DNA of 5,383 nt from an uncultured Collinsella sp. GTDB lineage: Bacteria > Actinomycetota > Coriobacteriia > Coriobacteriales > Coriobacteriaceae. This document shows, in pieces, positions 1-5,383 of this stretch. The DNA lies in the NCBI GenBank assembly GCA_900765185.1, contig CAAFQT010000221.1, positions 1 to 5,383 on the forward strand, in the 5' to 3' direction. How positions within the stretch are numbered: position 1 is the stretch's first letter; every line of letters starts with the position of its first letter. Under the pieces are notes generated by a model. It did no database searches, was not told the origin of the DNA, and was given only the letters and a program-made list of their open reading frames with translations. A program made the translations under genes and the position numbers.

Positions 1-29
1 GCAGGCTAAATTGCCTGCCGGGCGTTTTT
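1..29 (+). terminator. 3' part of a Rho-independent terminator of an upstream gene
   Basis: GCAGGC (1-6) pairs perfectly with GCCTGC (13-18) across a 6-base loop. The 3' arm continues as CGGGC (19-23) and is followed by five T (25-29). The 3' arm is longer than the visible 5' arm, so the stem most likely continues upstream of the window with a GCCCG that I cannot see. It would end transcription of the preceding plus-strand gene and insulate this operon from it. Confidence 0.7.
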
Positions 30-30
30 G

Positions 31-58
31 CCGTTCGCCGCCGTTGAACGACCGTTCA
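31..58. promoter_or_regulatory. Candidate operator: phased CCGTT repeats plus 14-bp palindrome
   Basis: CCGTT occurs at 31, 41 and 52, about one helical turn apart. Overlapping them is a palindrome of TGAACG (45-50), a 2-base spacer and CGTTCA (53-58). It lies about 30 bases upstream of the candidate -35 box, a position typical of activator sites. Repeats and palindrome are seen directly; a regulator binding here is inferred, and no regulator gene is in the window. Confidence 0.35.
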
Positions 59-89
59 CCCGAGTCCTCGTAATCTGTCCGAAATATCC

Positions 90-118
90 TTGAAGTGCTA
101 AAAACACGCTGATAATCT
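90..118 (+). promoter_or_regulatory. Candidate sigma-70-type promoter for the operon
   Basis: TTGAAG (90-95) matches four of six bases of the -35 consensus. In the -10 region, GATAAT (111-116) matches five of six but with a short 15-base spacer. The overlapping TAATCT (113-118) gives a 17-base spacer and is preceded by TG at 110-111 (extended -10 type) but matches less well. Transcription would start near 121-126, leaving an untranslated leader of roughly 75 bases. It is the only AT-rich, promoter-like stretch between the terminator and the first gene. Confidence 0.45.
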
Positions 119-123
119 ATAGC

Positions 124-137
124 ACGTCATAGGACGT
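124..137. promoter_or_regulatory. Inverted repeat at the expected transcription start (possible operator)
   Basis: ACGTC (124-128) and GACGT (133-137) form a perfect 5-bp inverted repeat with a 4-base spacer. It begins just after the candidate -10 box, where a bound repressor would block initiation. The repeat is short enough to occur by chance. Confidence 0.25.
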
Positions 138-159
138 TTGCATTGCGCGAACGTTAAAG

Positions 160-179
160 CGAGACACGATAAGGTCTCG
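160..179 (+). promoter_or_regulatory. Leader inverted repeat or hairpin before the first gene
   Basis: CGAGAC (160-165) and GTCTCG (174-179) form a perfect 6-bp inverted repeat around the 8-base loop ACGATAAG. It ends 8 bases before the GGAGG ribosome binding site at 188-192, so it does not occlude the site. It could be a repressor operator or a 5'-untranslated hairpin that protects the mRNA. No T-tract follows, so it is not an intrinsic terminator. Confidence 0.3.
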
Positions 180-197
180 GGTTCTTTGGAGGTATCT

Positions 198-1661
198 ATG
201 TCAGATACGAAGGCGAAGAAGACAAACAGACGTTTCAAATTCAAATTACCGCACGTCTATACGATCATGTTCTTGCTGATCGTGGTTTTTGCAGTTTTAA
301 CCTGGGTCGTTCCTTCTGGCCAATACCAGCGCAAGACGATCTCGACTGCGGCAGGCGAGCGCGAAGTCGCCGTTGCCGGAACCTATGAACAGGTCGATAA
401 GAACTATACCGATTCCGAGACCGGCGAGACCGTTAACCTGGGCCAAGATATCTTTGCGGTCCTGCAGGCGCCTACTAAGGGTATTCAAGAGGCCGCCGAC
501 GTCGTTGCGTTCGTCTTGCTGATCGGCGGCTCGTTCGCGATCATCACCAAGACCAACGCGCTTAACGCCGGTATGAGCCGCGTGATTAAAAAGCTCAAAA
601 ACAAAGACATCCTCATCATTCCTATTACCATGACGCTGTTGTCCATTTGCGGCACCACGTTTGGCATGTCTGAGGAAGCCCTGCCGTTCTATGCCATCTT
701 CATCCCCATCATGATGGGCATCGGATATGACTCCATGACGGCATTTATCATCTGCTTCCTCGGTCCCAACTTGGGCTACTGCGCCTCGACGATTGACCCG
801 TTCAACGTTTTGATCGCGCAGGGCATCATTGGCATCGAGGGCAACCCGCAGCTGTGGTTGCGTGCCGTTGCATGGGTTATTTTCACCGCCGCCGGCATCG
901 CATGGGCCATGCGTTATGCCATGCGCGTCAAGAAGAACCCCAAGTCGTCCGTTACGTTCGAGGACGACAAACTCAAGCGCATTGAGTTCTCCGTGACCGA
1001 TGCTTCCATCGAGGAAGAGTTCACCACTCGCCAGAAGCTCGTGCTGATTGATTTTGCCGGTGGTATGGCGCTTATCGTGTGGGGTCTTGTTACGCAGGGC
1101 TGGTATATGAACGAGATCTCTGCCGTGTTCCTTGGCATGGGGCTGCTCGCCGGTATCCTGGGCGGTCTTGACCAGCAGACCATCGCCGATGAGTTCGTTA
1201 AGGGTCTTGCCGACTTTGCCTACGCAGCCGTCGTTATCGGTATCGCTCGCGGCATTCTGGTCATCGCCGAGGGCGGCATGATTATCGACACCATCCTTCA
1301 GGCACTTGCCACTCTGCTTGCTGGAGCCCCTGCCGCCGTGTACACCACGTTTATGTACGTTGTCCTTGGCCTCCTGTCCTTCCTGGTTCCTTCGAGCTCC
1401 GGCCTGGCCGCGCTTACCATGCCTGTCATGGGTCCTTTGACCGAGCTTATGGGCCTCAACCCCGAAGCCGCCGTAACGGCGCTGCAGTTTGCCAACCAGA
1501 CCATTAACACCATTAGCCCCGTGGCAGGTATGACGGTGGCGGGCCTTGCCGTGGCAAAGATCTCGTTTGGCCAATGGTGGAAGACCATCTGGAAGTTCTT
1601 CATCTTTATGGTCGTGTTTGGCTTGGTCATTACCGCCATCTCCGGCATGCTTCCGGCGTAA
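198..1661 (+). CDS. YfcC/DcuC-family transporter, probable Amadori-compound or amino-acid carrier
   Basis: A 487-residue multi-spanning inner-membrane protein of the YfcC branch of the DcuC (C4-dicarboxylate anaerobic carrier) family. The N terminus is basic and cytoplasmic (about 1-18), followed by a membrane segment at about 20-39 and a polar external loop (about 41-98). Further segments lie near 101-118, 137-151, 160-176, 180-194, 221-240, 281-298, 306-323, 340-357, 364-397 and 464-484. Family-type motifs are GMSEEALPFY (156-165), VPSSSGLAALTMP (397-409) and QFANQTINTISPVAG (430-444). A hydrophilic cytoplasmic loop (about 243-279) splits the two halves. The start at 198 is fixed by GGAGG at 188-192; a TTG start at 138 lacks a suitable site. 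Relatives include the putative basic amino acid antiporter YfcC and streptococcal ArcD. As first gene of a fructosamine operon it probably imports the substrate, possibly in exchange for lysine. The family is clear; the substrate is inferred. Confidence 0.9.
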   Translation: MSDTKAKKTNRRFKFKLPHVYTIMFLLIVVFAVLTWVVPSGQYQRKTISTAAGEREVAVAGTYEQVDKNYTDSETGETVNLGQDIFAVLQAPTKGIQEAADVVAFVLLIGGSFAIITKTNALNAGMSRVIKKLKNKDILIIPITMTLLSICGTTFGMSEEALPFYAIFIPIMMGIGYDSMTAFIICFLGPNLGYCASTIDPFNVLIAQGIIGIEGNPQLWLRAVAWVIFTAAGIAWAMRYAMRVKKNPKSSVTFEDDKLKRIEFSVTDASIEEEFTTRQKLVLIDFAGGMALIVWGLVTQGWYMNEISAVFLGMGLLAGILGGLDQQTIADEFVKGLADFAYAAVVIGIARGILVIAEGGMIIDTILQALATLLAGAPAAVYTTFMYVVLGLLSFLVPSSSGLAALTMPVMGPLTELMGLNPEAAVTALQFANQTINTISPVAGMTVAGLAVAKISFGQWWKTIWKFFIFMVVFGLVITAISGMLPA

Positions 1662-1666
1662 GGAGG
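1661..1666 (+). promoter_or_regulatory. Strong ribosome binding site overlapping the transporter stop codon
   Basis: AGGAGG begins on the last base of the transporter's TAA stop and sits 5 bases before the ATG at 1672. It fixes that ATG as the amidohydrolase start over the in-frame upstream extension that overlaps the transporter, and it suggests translational coupling. Confidence 0.85.
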
Positions 1667-1671
1667 TCGCG

Positions 1672-3255
1672 ATGTCCGATCGTTTGACGGTGCTGACGTC
1701 CAAGAGCGTCTTCACCGGTACGGAAGACCAGCCGTTTGAAGGTTTTGTCGCGGTACGCGGCAATCGGATTGAAGCCGTCGGTAGCGCTGGCGAGGCAGAC
1801 TCGTTTCTCGCCCAGGCAGATGAGGTGATCGATTGTGGCGACAGAACGGTCATGCCTGGCTTGGTCGATGTGCATACGTTCTATACGGGCTGGGCGTTGC
1901 GGAGCTTGGGAGCCGACTTATCCGAAGCCTCTGACGTCGACGAAGTGGTAGCGCTTCTGCGTTTGTGGAAGGATGCCCATCTCGATTGTGCCGCCGCCTT
2001 TGGGCACGACCTTCCCGCATCGCTCGCCGAAGGCGCCGAGAATGAAAAAACGGCGGCAGCGCTCGACGACGCCTTCGGAGACGTTCCTGTTGTTTGCTTT
2101 ACTCCGGGTGCCGAGACGTGCGTTCTCAACGCCGCCGCCAGCGAGCGCTATGGTTTTACGCCCGAGGCCTGCTACGCCGAGAAGACCTGGCGTATGATGC
2201 GGGACTTCCTGGCGCTTCCCGAGGTACGCGCCGGGTATTCTGATTACATGGCGATGCTGAACGCTCGCGGTGTCACGGCTATCAAAGAGATGGCCTTCGA
2301 CGACTATTACGGATTTGCCGACGAGATGGCGCGTCGTGAGGAATCTGGCGAGCTGACGGTTCGCGTCTCCATGATGTCGCAGCCGGTGGGCGCCGGGGCG
2401 AATCTGTCCTATGCTCGTGCGGCGCGCGATCGCTTCCAGGGACCGTTTGTTCGTTTCTCGGGCTTCAACCGTATGACCGATCGTGGCGTGTGGGCAGGAC
2501 TTGCCGAGATGATCGATCCTTATGAGGAGACGGCCGATGCAGGGGCTGCCGGCAAGACGGTTGTCGAGGAGCCCGAGTGGGGTTTGATTGAGGACGAGCT
2601 GCGCGCGATTGATGCCGAGGGCTTCCGTTACTCGCTTCATTGTCAGGGTGACGGCGCCGTTCGCCACACCGTTGCGCTGTATGCTTCGCTGCCGCGAGAT
2701 GAACACGGAGTCATGCTTCGACGCCATGCGATTACCGACCTCGAGAACTCTGATCCGGAAGACCTTGCCCTGCTTGGCAAGCTGGGCGGAATCTGCGAGG
2801 TCTACCCCCAGATCCTCACGCTCGATAAACGCGAGGACTGCCTGTCGATGATGCGTCGGCAGATCGGCGAGGTCCGACTGCTGCACAGCTGGAACCGTCG
2901 CGGTATGGAAGACGCGGGGTGCACGGTGTGCTGTGGCACCGACCTCCCGCTCTTGATTCCGAGCTTGGGCGAATCAGTATTTAGCGCATGCGGCGGTTTC
3001 TTTGCCGACGGTTTGTCCGTGAATGAGGGCAATACGCTGACGATTGCCGAGCTCCTTCGTGCGTGGACGGCAGGGGGCGCATATGACCTCATGCGCGAGG
3101 ATGAGCTGGGGACGCTCGAGGCCGGTAAGCTTGCCGACATCTGTGTGCTCGATCGCGATGTGTTTGGCCTTGACTACCATGATGCTTGTGACCTTGCTGT
3201 TGATATGACCATGTCGGACGGACGTATCGTGTTCGACCGAAATAAGGAGGTTTAG
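1672..3255 (+). CDS. YtcJ-like amidohydrolase with altered metal site
   Basis: A 527-residue cytoplasmic protein (no signal peptide) of the amidohydrolase superfamily, nearest the YtcJ/N-substituted formamide deformylase group (amidohydrolase 3). An N-terminal beta-sandwich segment (about 1-60) leads to MPGLVDVHTF (61-70), the usual first metal motif. Later landmarks are GVTAIKEM (200-207, K205 a possible bridging lysine), SLHCQGDGAV (321-330, H323), RRHAITDLENSDPEDL (350-365, H352), CGTDLPLLIP (421-430, D424) and the C-terminal GTLEAGKLADICVLDRD (480-496) that closes the small domain. The second histidine of the HxH pair is phenylalanine (F70), and the glutamate usually before H352 is arginine (R351). 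The family hydrolyses C-N bonds of amides, formamides and cyclic amides. Here it might deacylate or cleave a derivatised Amadori compound, but the substrate is unknown. Ten bases separate it from the transporter and one base from the epimerase. Confidence 0.85.
   Translation: MSDRLTVLTSKSVFTGTEDQPFEGFVAVRGNRIEAVGSAGEADSFLAQADEVIDCGDRTVMPGLVDVHTFYTGWALRSLGADLSEASDVDEVVALLRLWKDAHLDCAAAFGHDLPASLAEGAENEKTAAALDDAFGDVPVVCFTPGAETCVLNAAASERYGFTPEACYAEKTWRMMRDFLALPEVRAGYSDYMAMLNARGVTAIKEMAFDDYYGFADEMARREESGELTVRVSMMSQPVGAGANLSYARAARDRFQGPFVRFSGFNRMTDRGVWAGLAEMIDPYEETADAGAAGKTVVEEPEWGLIEDELRAIDAEGFRYSLHCQGDGAVRHTVALYASLPRDEHGVMLRRHAITDLENSDPEDLALLGKLGGICEVYPQILTLDKREDCLSMMRRQIGEVRLLHSWNRRGMEDAGCTVCCGTDLPLLIPSLGESVFSACGGFFADGLSVNEGNTLTIAELLRAWTAGGAYDLMREDELGTLEAGKLADICVLDRDVFGLDYHDACDLAVDMTMSDGRIVFDRNKEV
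3244..3250 (+). promoter_or_regulatory. Ribosome binding site inside the end of the amidohydrolase gene
   Basis: AAGGAGG lies in the last codons of the amidohydrolase, 6 bases before the epimerase ATG at 3257. It supports that start over the internal methionine codon at 3302, which has no such site, and couples translation of the two genes. Confidence 0.85.
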
Positions 3256-3256
3256 C

Positions 3257-4108
3257 ATGCCTGAAACCAAACCGACGCTGCGTCGCGAGCAGATCGCGGG
3301 CATGAACATCCACTACATCATGTGGTCGCTCGACTATTTTTTGGATACGCAACAGCGCCTGGGTTTTGAGTCCATCGAGCTGTGGTGCGCCGAGCCCCAT
3401 GTGACGCTCGATCACACTGGGTATTTTGAGGCCGAGGTTCTGGCGAAAAAGGCCGCCGACCGTGGTCTGCGCTATCGGACGCTCTGTCCCGAGAACGTGG
3501 TCTACCCATGGCAGTATTGCGCTCGTAAGCCGCTCCATGAGCAGCGGAGCCTGGCGTACTTCAAGCATGGCATCGAGCTTGCCGAGGTGCTGGGATGCGA
3601 CCGCATGTCCGTAAACTCGGGTTGGGGTGACTGGGACGAGGATCGCGAAGAGGCGTGGAAGCGCAGTCGCGAGCACCTATCCATCTTGGCGGAGTATGCC
3701 GGCGAGCACGGTCTGGTGCTAACGATGGAGAGCCTGCGTCCCGAGGAGAGCAACCTTGTGACGACCGTCGCCGATGCTAAGCGCATGATTGATGAGGTCG
3801 CGAGTCCGTACCTGCAGCCTATGGTCGATACGACCGCAATGGGCGTTGCGGGTGAGTCGCTCGAGGACTGGTTTGCCGCATTTGGCGACGGTGCGATCCA
3901 CGAGATGCACTTTATCGACGGCGATCCCTATGGCCATCTGGTCTGGGGTGACGGCAAGCACGATATGGATGCCTTCGTCGCCACGCTCAACGCCCATGGT
4001 TTCGATGGCATGTTGGGCCAGGAAATCACGGACGGTCGCTACTTCGATGATCCGGCGGCGGCAGATGCCAAGAACATGGCCGCCTTCGAGAAGTATCTGA
4101 TTGACTAG
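3257..4108 (+). CDS. frlC: FrlC-like fructoselysine 3-epimerase (sugar isomerase/epimerase TIM barrel)
   Basis: A 283-residue member of the xylose isomerase-like TIM-barrel (AP endonuclease 2) family, close in length to E. coli FrlC (276 as I recall). FrlC interconverts fructoselysine and its C3 epimer psicoselysine. Shared landmarks are LGFESIELWCAEPHV (35-49), PENVVYP (78-84), ESLRPEESNLV (158-168), VDTTAM (190-195), IHEMHFIDGDPYGHLVWGDG (214-233) and GQEITDGRYFDDP (254-266). The expected metal ligands are all present: E158, D191, H218 and E256. An N-terminal extension of about 11 residues precedes the point where E. coli FrlC begins to align. It starts one base after the amidohydrolase stop and precedes a FrlB-like gene, which supports the assignment within a family whose members act on many sugars. 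Another ketose-type C3 epimerase is the main alternative. Confidence 0.8.
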   Translation: MPETKPTLRREQIAGMNIHYIMWSLDYFLDTQQRLGFESIELWCAEPHVTLDHTGYFEAEVLAKKAADRGLRYRTLCPENVVYPWQYCARKPLHEQRSLAYFKHGIELAEVLGCDRMSVNSGWGDWDEDREEAWKRSREHLSILAEYAGEHGLVLTMESLRPEESNLVTTVADAKRMIDEVASPYLQPMVDTTAMGVAGESLEDWFAAFGDGAIHEMHFIDGDPYGHLVWGDGKHDMDAFVATLNAHGFDGMLGQEITDGRYFDDPAAADAKNMAAFEKYLID

Positions 4109-4121
4109 ATAAGATTTTGCT

Positions 4122-4151
4122 CGGCCATGCAAGACACGTCCTGCATGGCCG
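4122..4151 (+). other. Intercistronic hairpin between epimerase and deglycase genes
   Basis: CGGCCATGCA (4122-4131) pairs perfectly with TGCATGGCCG (4142-4151), a 10-bp stem with a 10-base loop. The loop itself is partly self-complementary (GAC 4133-4135 with GTC 4138-4140), so the duplex DNA is an almost continuous palindrome. No T-run follows on either strand, so this is not an ordinary terminator. It fills most of the only sizeable gap in the operon and ends 10 bases before the next ribosome binding site. Roles to consider are mRNA processing or stability control, or a protein-binding site. Confidence 0.7.
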
Positions 4152-4161
4152 GCCAAGCTGG

Positions 4162-4167
4162 AAAGGA
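4162..4167 (+). promoter_or_regulatory. Ribosome binding site for the deglycase gene
   Basis: AAAGGA lies 7 bases before the ATG at 4175 and selects it over the in-frame ATG at 4127. The upstream ATG falls inside the hairpin stem, has no ribosome binding site, and would add 16 residues that do not resemble the family. Confidence 0.75.
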
Positions 4168-4174
4168 ACTAAAC

Positions 4175-5143
4175 ATGAACGCACATGATCTGATTAAGGA
4201 AGCAATTGCCGAGAAGGGCAAGTTCGACAGCGTCTACTGGATCGCCTGCGGTGGCTCCATGATCGATCTGATCCCGGCCCATGAGCTCTTGCAGCGCGAG
4301 GCGACGACGTTCACCTCGTATATCTATACGGCCCGTGAGTTCGACATCATGCGTCCCCGTCGCCTGGGCGAGAAGTCTCTGGTCATTGCCTGCAGTCACA
4401 GCGGCAATACCCCCGAGGTCGTCGAGGGCTGCGAGATTGCCCTTGCCGCGGGCGCGACGGTGATCGCGCAGACCGATAACGCCGGTTCCAAGATCGATAA
4501 TGGCAAGTGGGTCACCTGGGTGTACCCGTGGGGCGAGGGCGTTCCGCAGGCCGAAGTTCCTGCCGGTATCTCGCTGTCGCTCGCGGCCGAGCTGCTCGAC
4601 CAGCAGGAGGGCTACGCCGATCTCGCCGACATGTATGCCGGTATTGCCGAAATGGATAAGATTCTGCCTCCCGCACGCGAAAAGGTAAATGCCGAGCTGG
4701 GCGATCGCTTCGCCAAGCTTTGCCAGGAGCATGAGTTCTTCTATATCCTGGGCAGCGGTCCCAACTTTAGCCAGACGTACGGCTTCGCTATCTGCTCGCT
4801 GATGGAGATGCAGTGGCAGCACTGCAGCTATATCCACTCCGCCGAGTACTTCCATGGCCCCTTTGAGGCTACCCAGGATGGCGTCTTCTACTTCTTGCAG
4901 ATGGGCTCGAGCGAGTGCCGTCCTATGGACGAGCGCGCCCTGGCGTTCCTCGAGACCCATACCGACACGCTGATGGTGCTTGATGCCAAGGAGTACGGTA
5001 TGGAGGCCGTGCCGGCGAGCGTTCGTGCCTATCTGGATCCGGTGCTGTTCTACGCTATGAACTGCGAGCTGCGTGCAGCGCGCGGCAAGGTGTTCGATCA
5101 CGACCCCGACTTCCGCCGCTACATGGGCGTTGTTGAGTACTAG
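4175..5143 (+). CDS. frlB: FrlB-like fructosamine 6-phosphate deglycase (SIS domains)
   Basis: A 322-residue protein with two SIS (sugar isomerase) domains, related to the isomerase half of GlmS. It splits a fructosamine 6-phosphate such as fructoselysine 6-phosphate into glucose 6-phosphate and the free amine. The first domain carries YWIACGGSM (21-29), LGEKSLVIACSHSGNTPEVV (64-83); the second begins at FFYILGSGPNFS (188-199). MEMQWQHCSYIHSAEYFHGP (210-229) places E211 and H227 sixteen residues apart, the spacing of the catalytic pair in FraB and GlmS. RPMDERALAF (249-258) and the terminal RRYMGVVEY (314-322) are family signatures. From memory it is closer to Bacillus subtilis FrlB (YurP) than to the E. 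coli protein, whose SHSGNT loop differs. The Bacillus enzyme favours alpha-linked Amadori products, so the amine position is uncertain. Product phosphosugar enters glycolysis. Confidence 0.9.
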   Translation: MNAHDLIKEAIAEKGKFDSVYWIACGGSMIDLIPAHELLQREATTFTSYIYTAREFDIMRPRRLGEKSLVIACSHSGNTPEVVEGCEIALAAGATVIAQTDNAGSKIDNGKWVTWVYPWGEGVPQAEVPAGISLSLAAELLDQQEGYADLADMYAGIAEMDKILPPAREKVNAELGDRFAKLCQEHEFFYILGSGPNFSQTYGFAICSLMEMQWQHCSYIHSAEYFHGPFEATQDGVFYFLQMGSSECRPMDERALAFLETHTDTLMVLDAKEYGMEAVPASVRAYLDPVLFYAMNCELRAARGKVFDHDPDFRRYMGVVEY

Positions 5144-5148
5144 GAAGG
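5142..5148 (+). promoter_or_regulatory. Ribosome binding site overlapping the deglycase stop codon
   Basis: AGGAAGG overlaps the last two bases of the TAG stop of the deglycase. It is 9 bases before the ATG at 5158 but directly touches an in-frame ATG at 5149. The spacing favours 5158 as the kinase start and suggests coupled translation. Confidence 0.75.
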
Positions 5149-5157
5149 ATGGATACC

Positions 5158-5383
5158 ATGGCTTTTAACGTGAACGCGCTCGGGTTCGGTGACAACGTCG
5201 TCGATCGCTATGAGCATATCCATACCATGTATCCCGGCGGCAATGCGGTGAATTTTGCCGTTTACGCCAAGAAGTGCGGCGCCGCGCGCTCCGCGTACAT
5301 GGGCATCTTTGGTAACGACGCCGCTGCCGAGCATGTGATTGCAAGTCTCGAGGATGAGGGCATTGAGCTCGCTAAGTGCGAGC
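5158..5383 (+). CDS. frlD: FrlD-like fructosamine 6-kinase (PfkB family), 5' part only
   Basis: The first 75 residues of a PfkB/ribokinase-family sugar kinase; the gene runs off the window end, so most of the roughly 260-290-residue protein, including the ATP site and catalytic GAGD motif, is not visible. Seen here are the N-terminal strand ALGFGDNVVDRY (7-18), the substrate-side motif YPGGNAVNFAVYAKKCG (25-41) and MGIFGNDAAA (48-57), all closely matching E. coli FrlD as I remember it. FrlD phosphorylates fructoselysine at C6 with ATP, producing the substrate of the deglycase encoded immediately upstream, 14 bases away. The ATG at 5158 is preferred to that at 5149 because only it is properly spaced from the ribosome binding site. 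Base composition matches the neighbouring genes. Confidence 0.85.
   Translation, partial: MAFNVNALGFGDNVVDRYEHIHTMYPGGNAVNFAVYAKKCGAARSAYMGIFGNDAAAEHVIASLEDEGIELAKCE

Noticed and set aside
141..160. CcpA-type or LacI-type operator around AACGTT (150-155)
   Set aside because: Only the 6-base core is symmetrical; the flanks do not match each other or the cre consensus.
138..197. TTG start extending the transporter by 20 residues
   Set aside because: There is no well-spaced ribosome binding site before 138, the added residues are unlike a membrane-protein N terminus, and the ATG at 198 has GGAGG at the right distance.
1546..1671. Upstream in-frame extension of the amidohydrolase overlapping the transporter
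   Set aside because: The extra 42 residues overlap conserved transporter sequence in another frame, and the ATG at 1672 has a strong AGGAGG.
297..1853. Long open frame on the minus strand (518 codons) opposite the transporter and the start of the amidohydrolase
   Set aside because: Its translation is low-complexity, rich in H, G, D and R, with no recognisable family. It mirrors the codon bias of two well-identified plus-strand genes and has no convincing ribosome binding site.
1918..2886. Minus-strand open frame of 322 codons opposite the amidohydrolase
   Set aside because: It lies wholly within a recognised gene, its product matches no family, and it arises from the GC-rich third positions of the real gene.
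4122..4151. Intercistronic hairpin as a Rho-independent terminator
   Set aside because: No run of T follows the stem on either strand, and the genes on both sides belong to the same pathway.
4169..5101. Minus-strand open frame of 310 codons opposite the deglycase
   Set aside because: It is antisense to a gene with clear catalytic motifs, and its translation looks like a composition-driven shadow.

Overview
The window is a single plus-strand operon of five tightly packed genes, the last cut off by the window edge, preceded by a leader of about 200 bases. It reads as a catabolic locus for fructoselysine or a related Amadori compound (a sugar-amine conjugate formed when food is heated). The core is a FrlC-like epimerase (3257-4108), a FrlB-like fructosamine-6-phosphate deglycase (4175-5143) and the start of a FrlD-like PfkB kinase (5158 to window end). 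Upstream, in the same transcription unit, are a YfcC/DcuC-family membrane transporter (198-1661) and a YtcJ-like amidohydrolase (1672-3255).

Source organism: moderately GC-rich DNA with GC-ending codons, strong AGGAGG-type ribosome binding sites, and proteins whose closest recalled relatives are from Bacillus (FrlB) and enterobacteria (FrlC, FrlD). I suspect a GC-rich gut anaerobe of the Actinomycetota, such as Collinsella or another Coriobacteriia. This rests on overall style and on my recollection that Collinsella has been reported to consume fructoselysine. No taxonomic marker is present.

Layout: 1-29 holds the end of a terminator belonging to whatever lies upstream. 30-197 is the regulatory leader, with phased CCGTT repeats and a palindrome (31-58), a candidate promoter (about 90-118), an inverted repeat near the expected transcription start (124-137) and a second inverted repeat or hairpin (160-179) before the first ribosome binding site. 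The transporter, amidohydrolase and epimerase are separated by 10 and 1 bases. A 66-base gap with a strong hairpin follows, then the deglycase, then the kinase after 14 bases.

Proposed working: the transporter imports the Amadori compound, possibly exchanging it for released lysine. The kinase phosphorylates it at C6 and the deglycase splits the phosphorylated form to glucose 6-phosphate plus the amine. The epimerase brings the C3 epimer (psicoselysine type) into the same route. The amidohydrolase is the unexplained member; it may remove a blocking acyl or peptide group. Its metal site departs from the family pattern (HxF in place of HxH), which makes it the most interesting protein in the window.
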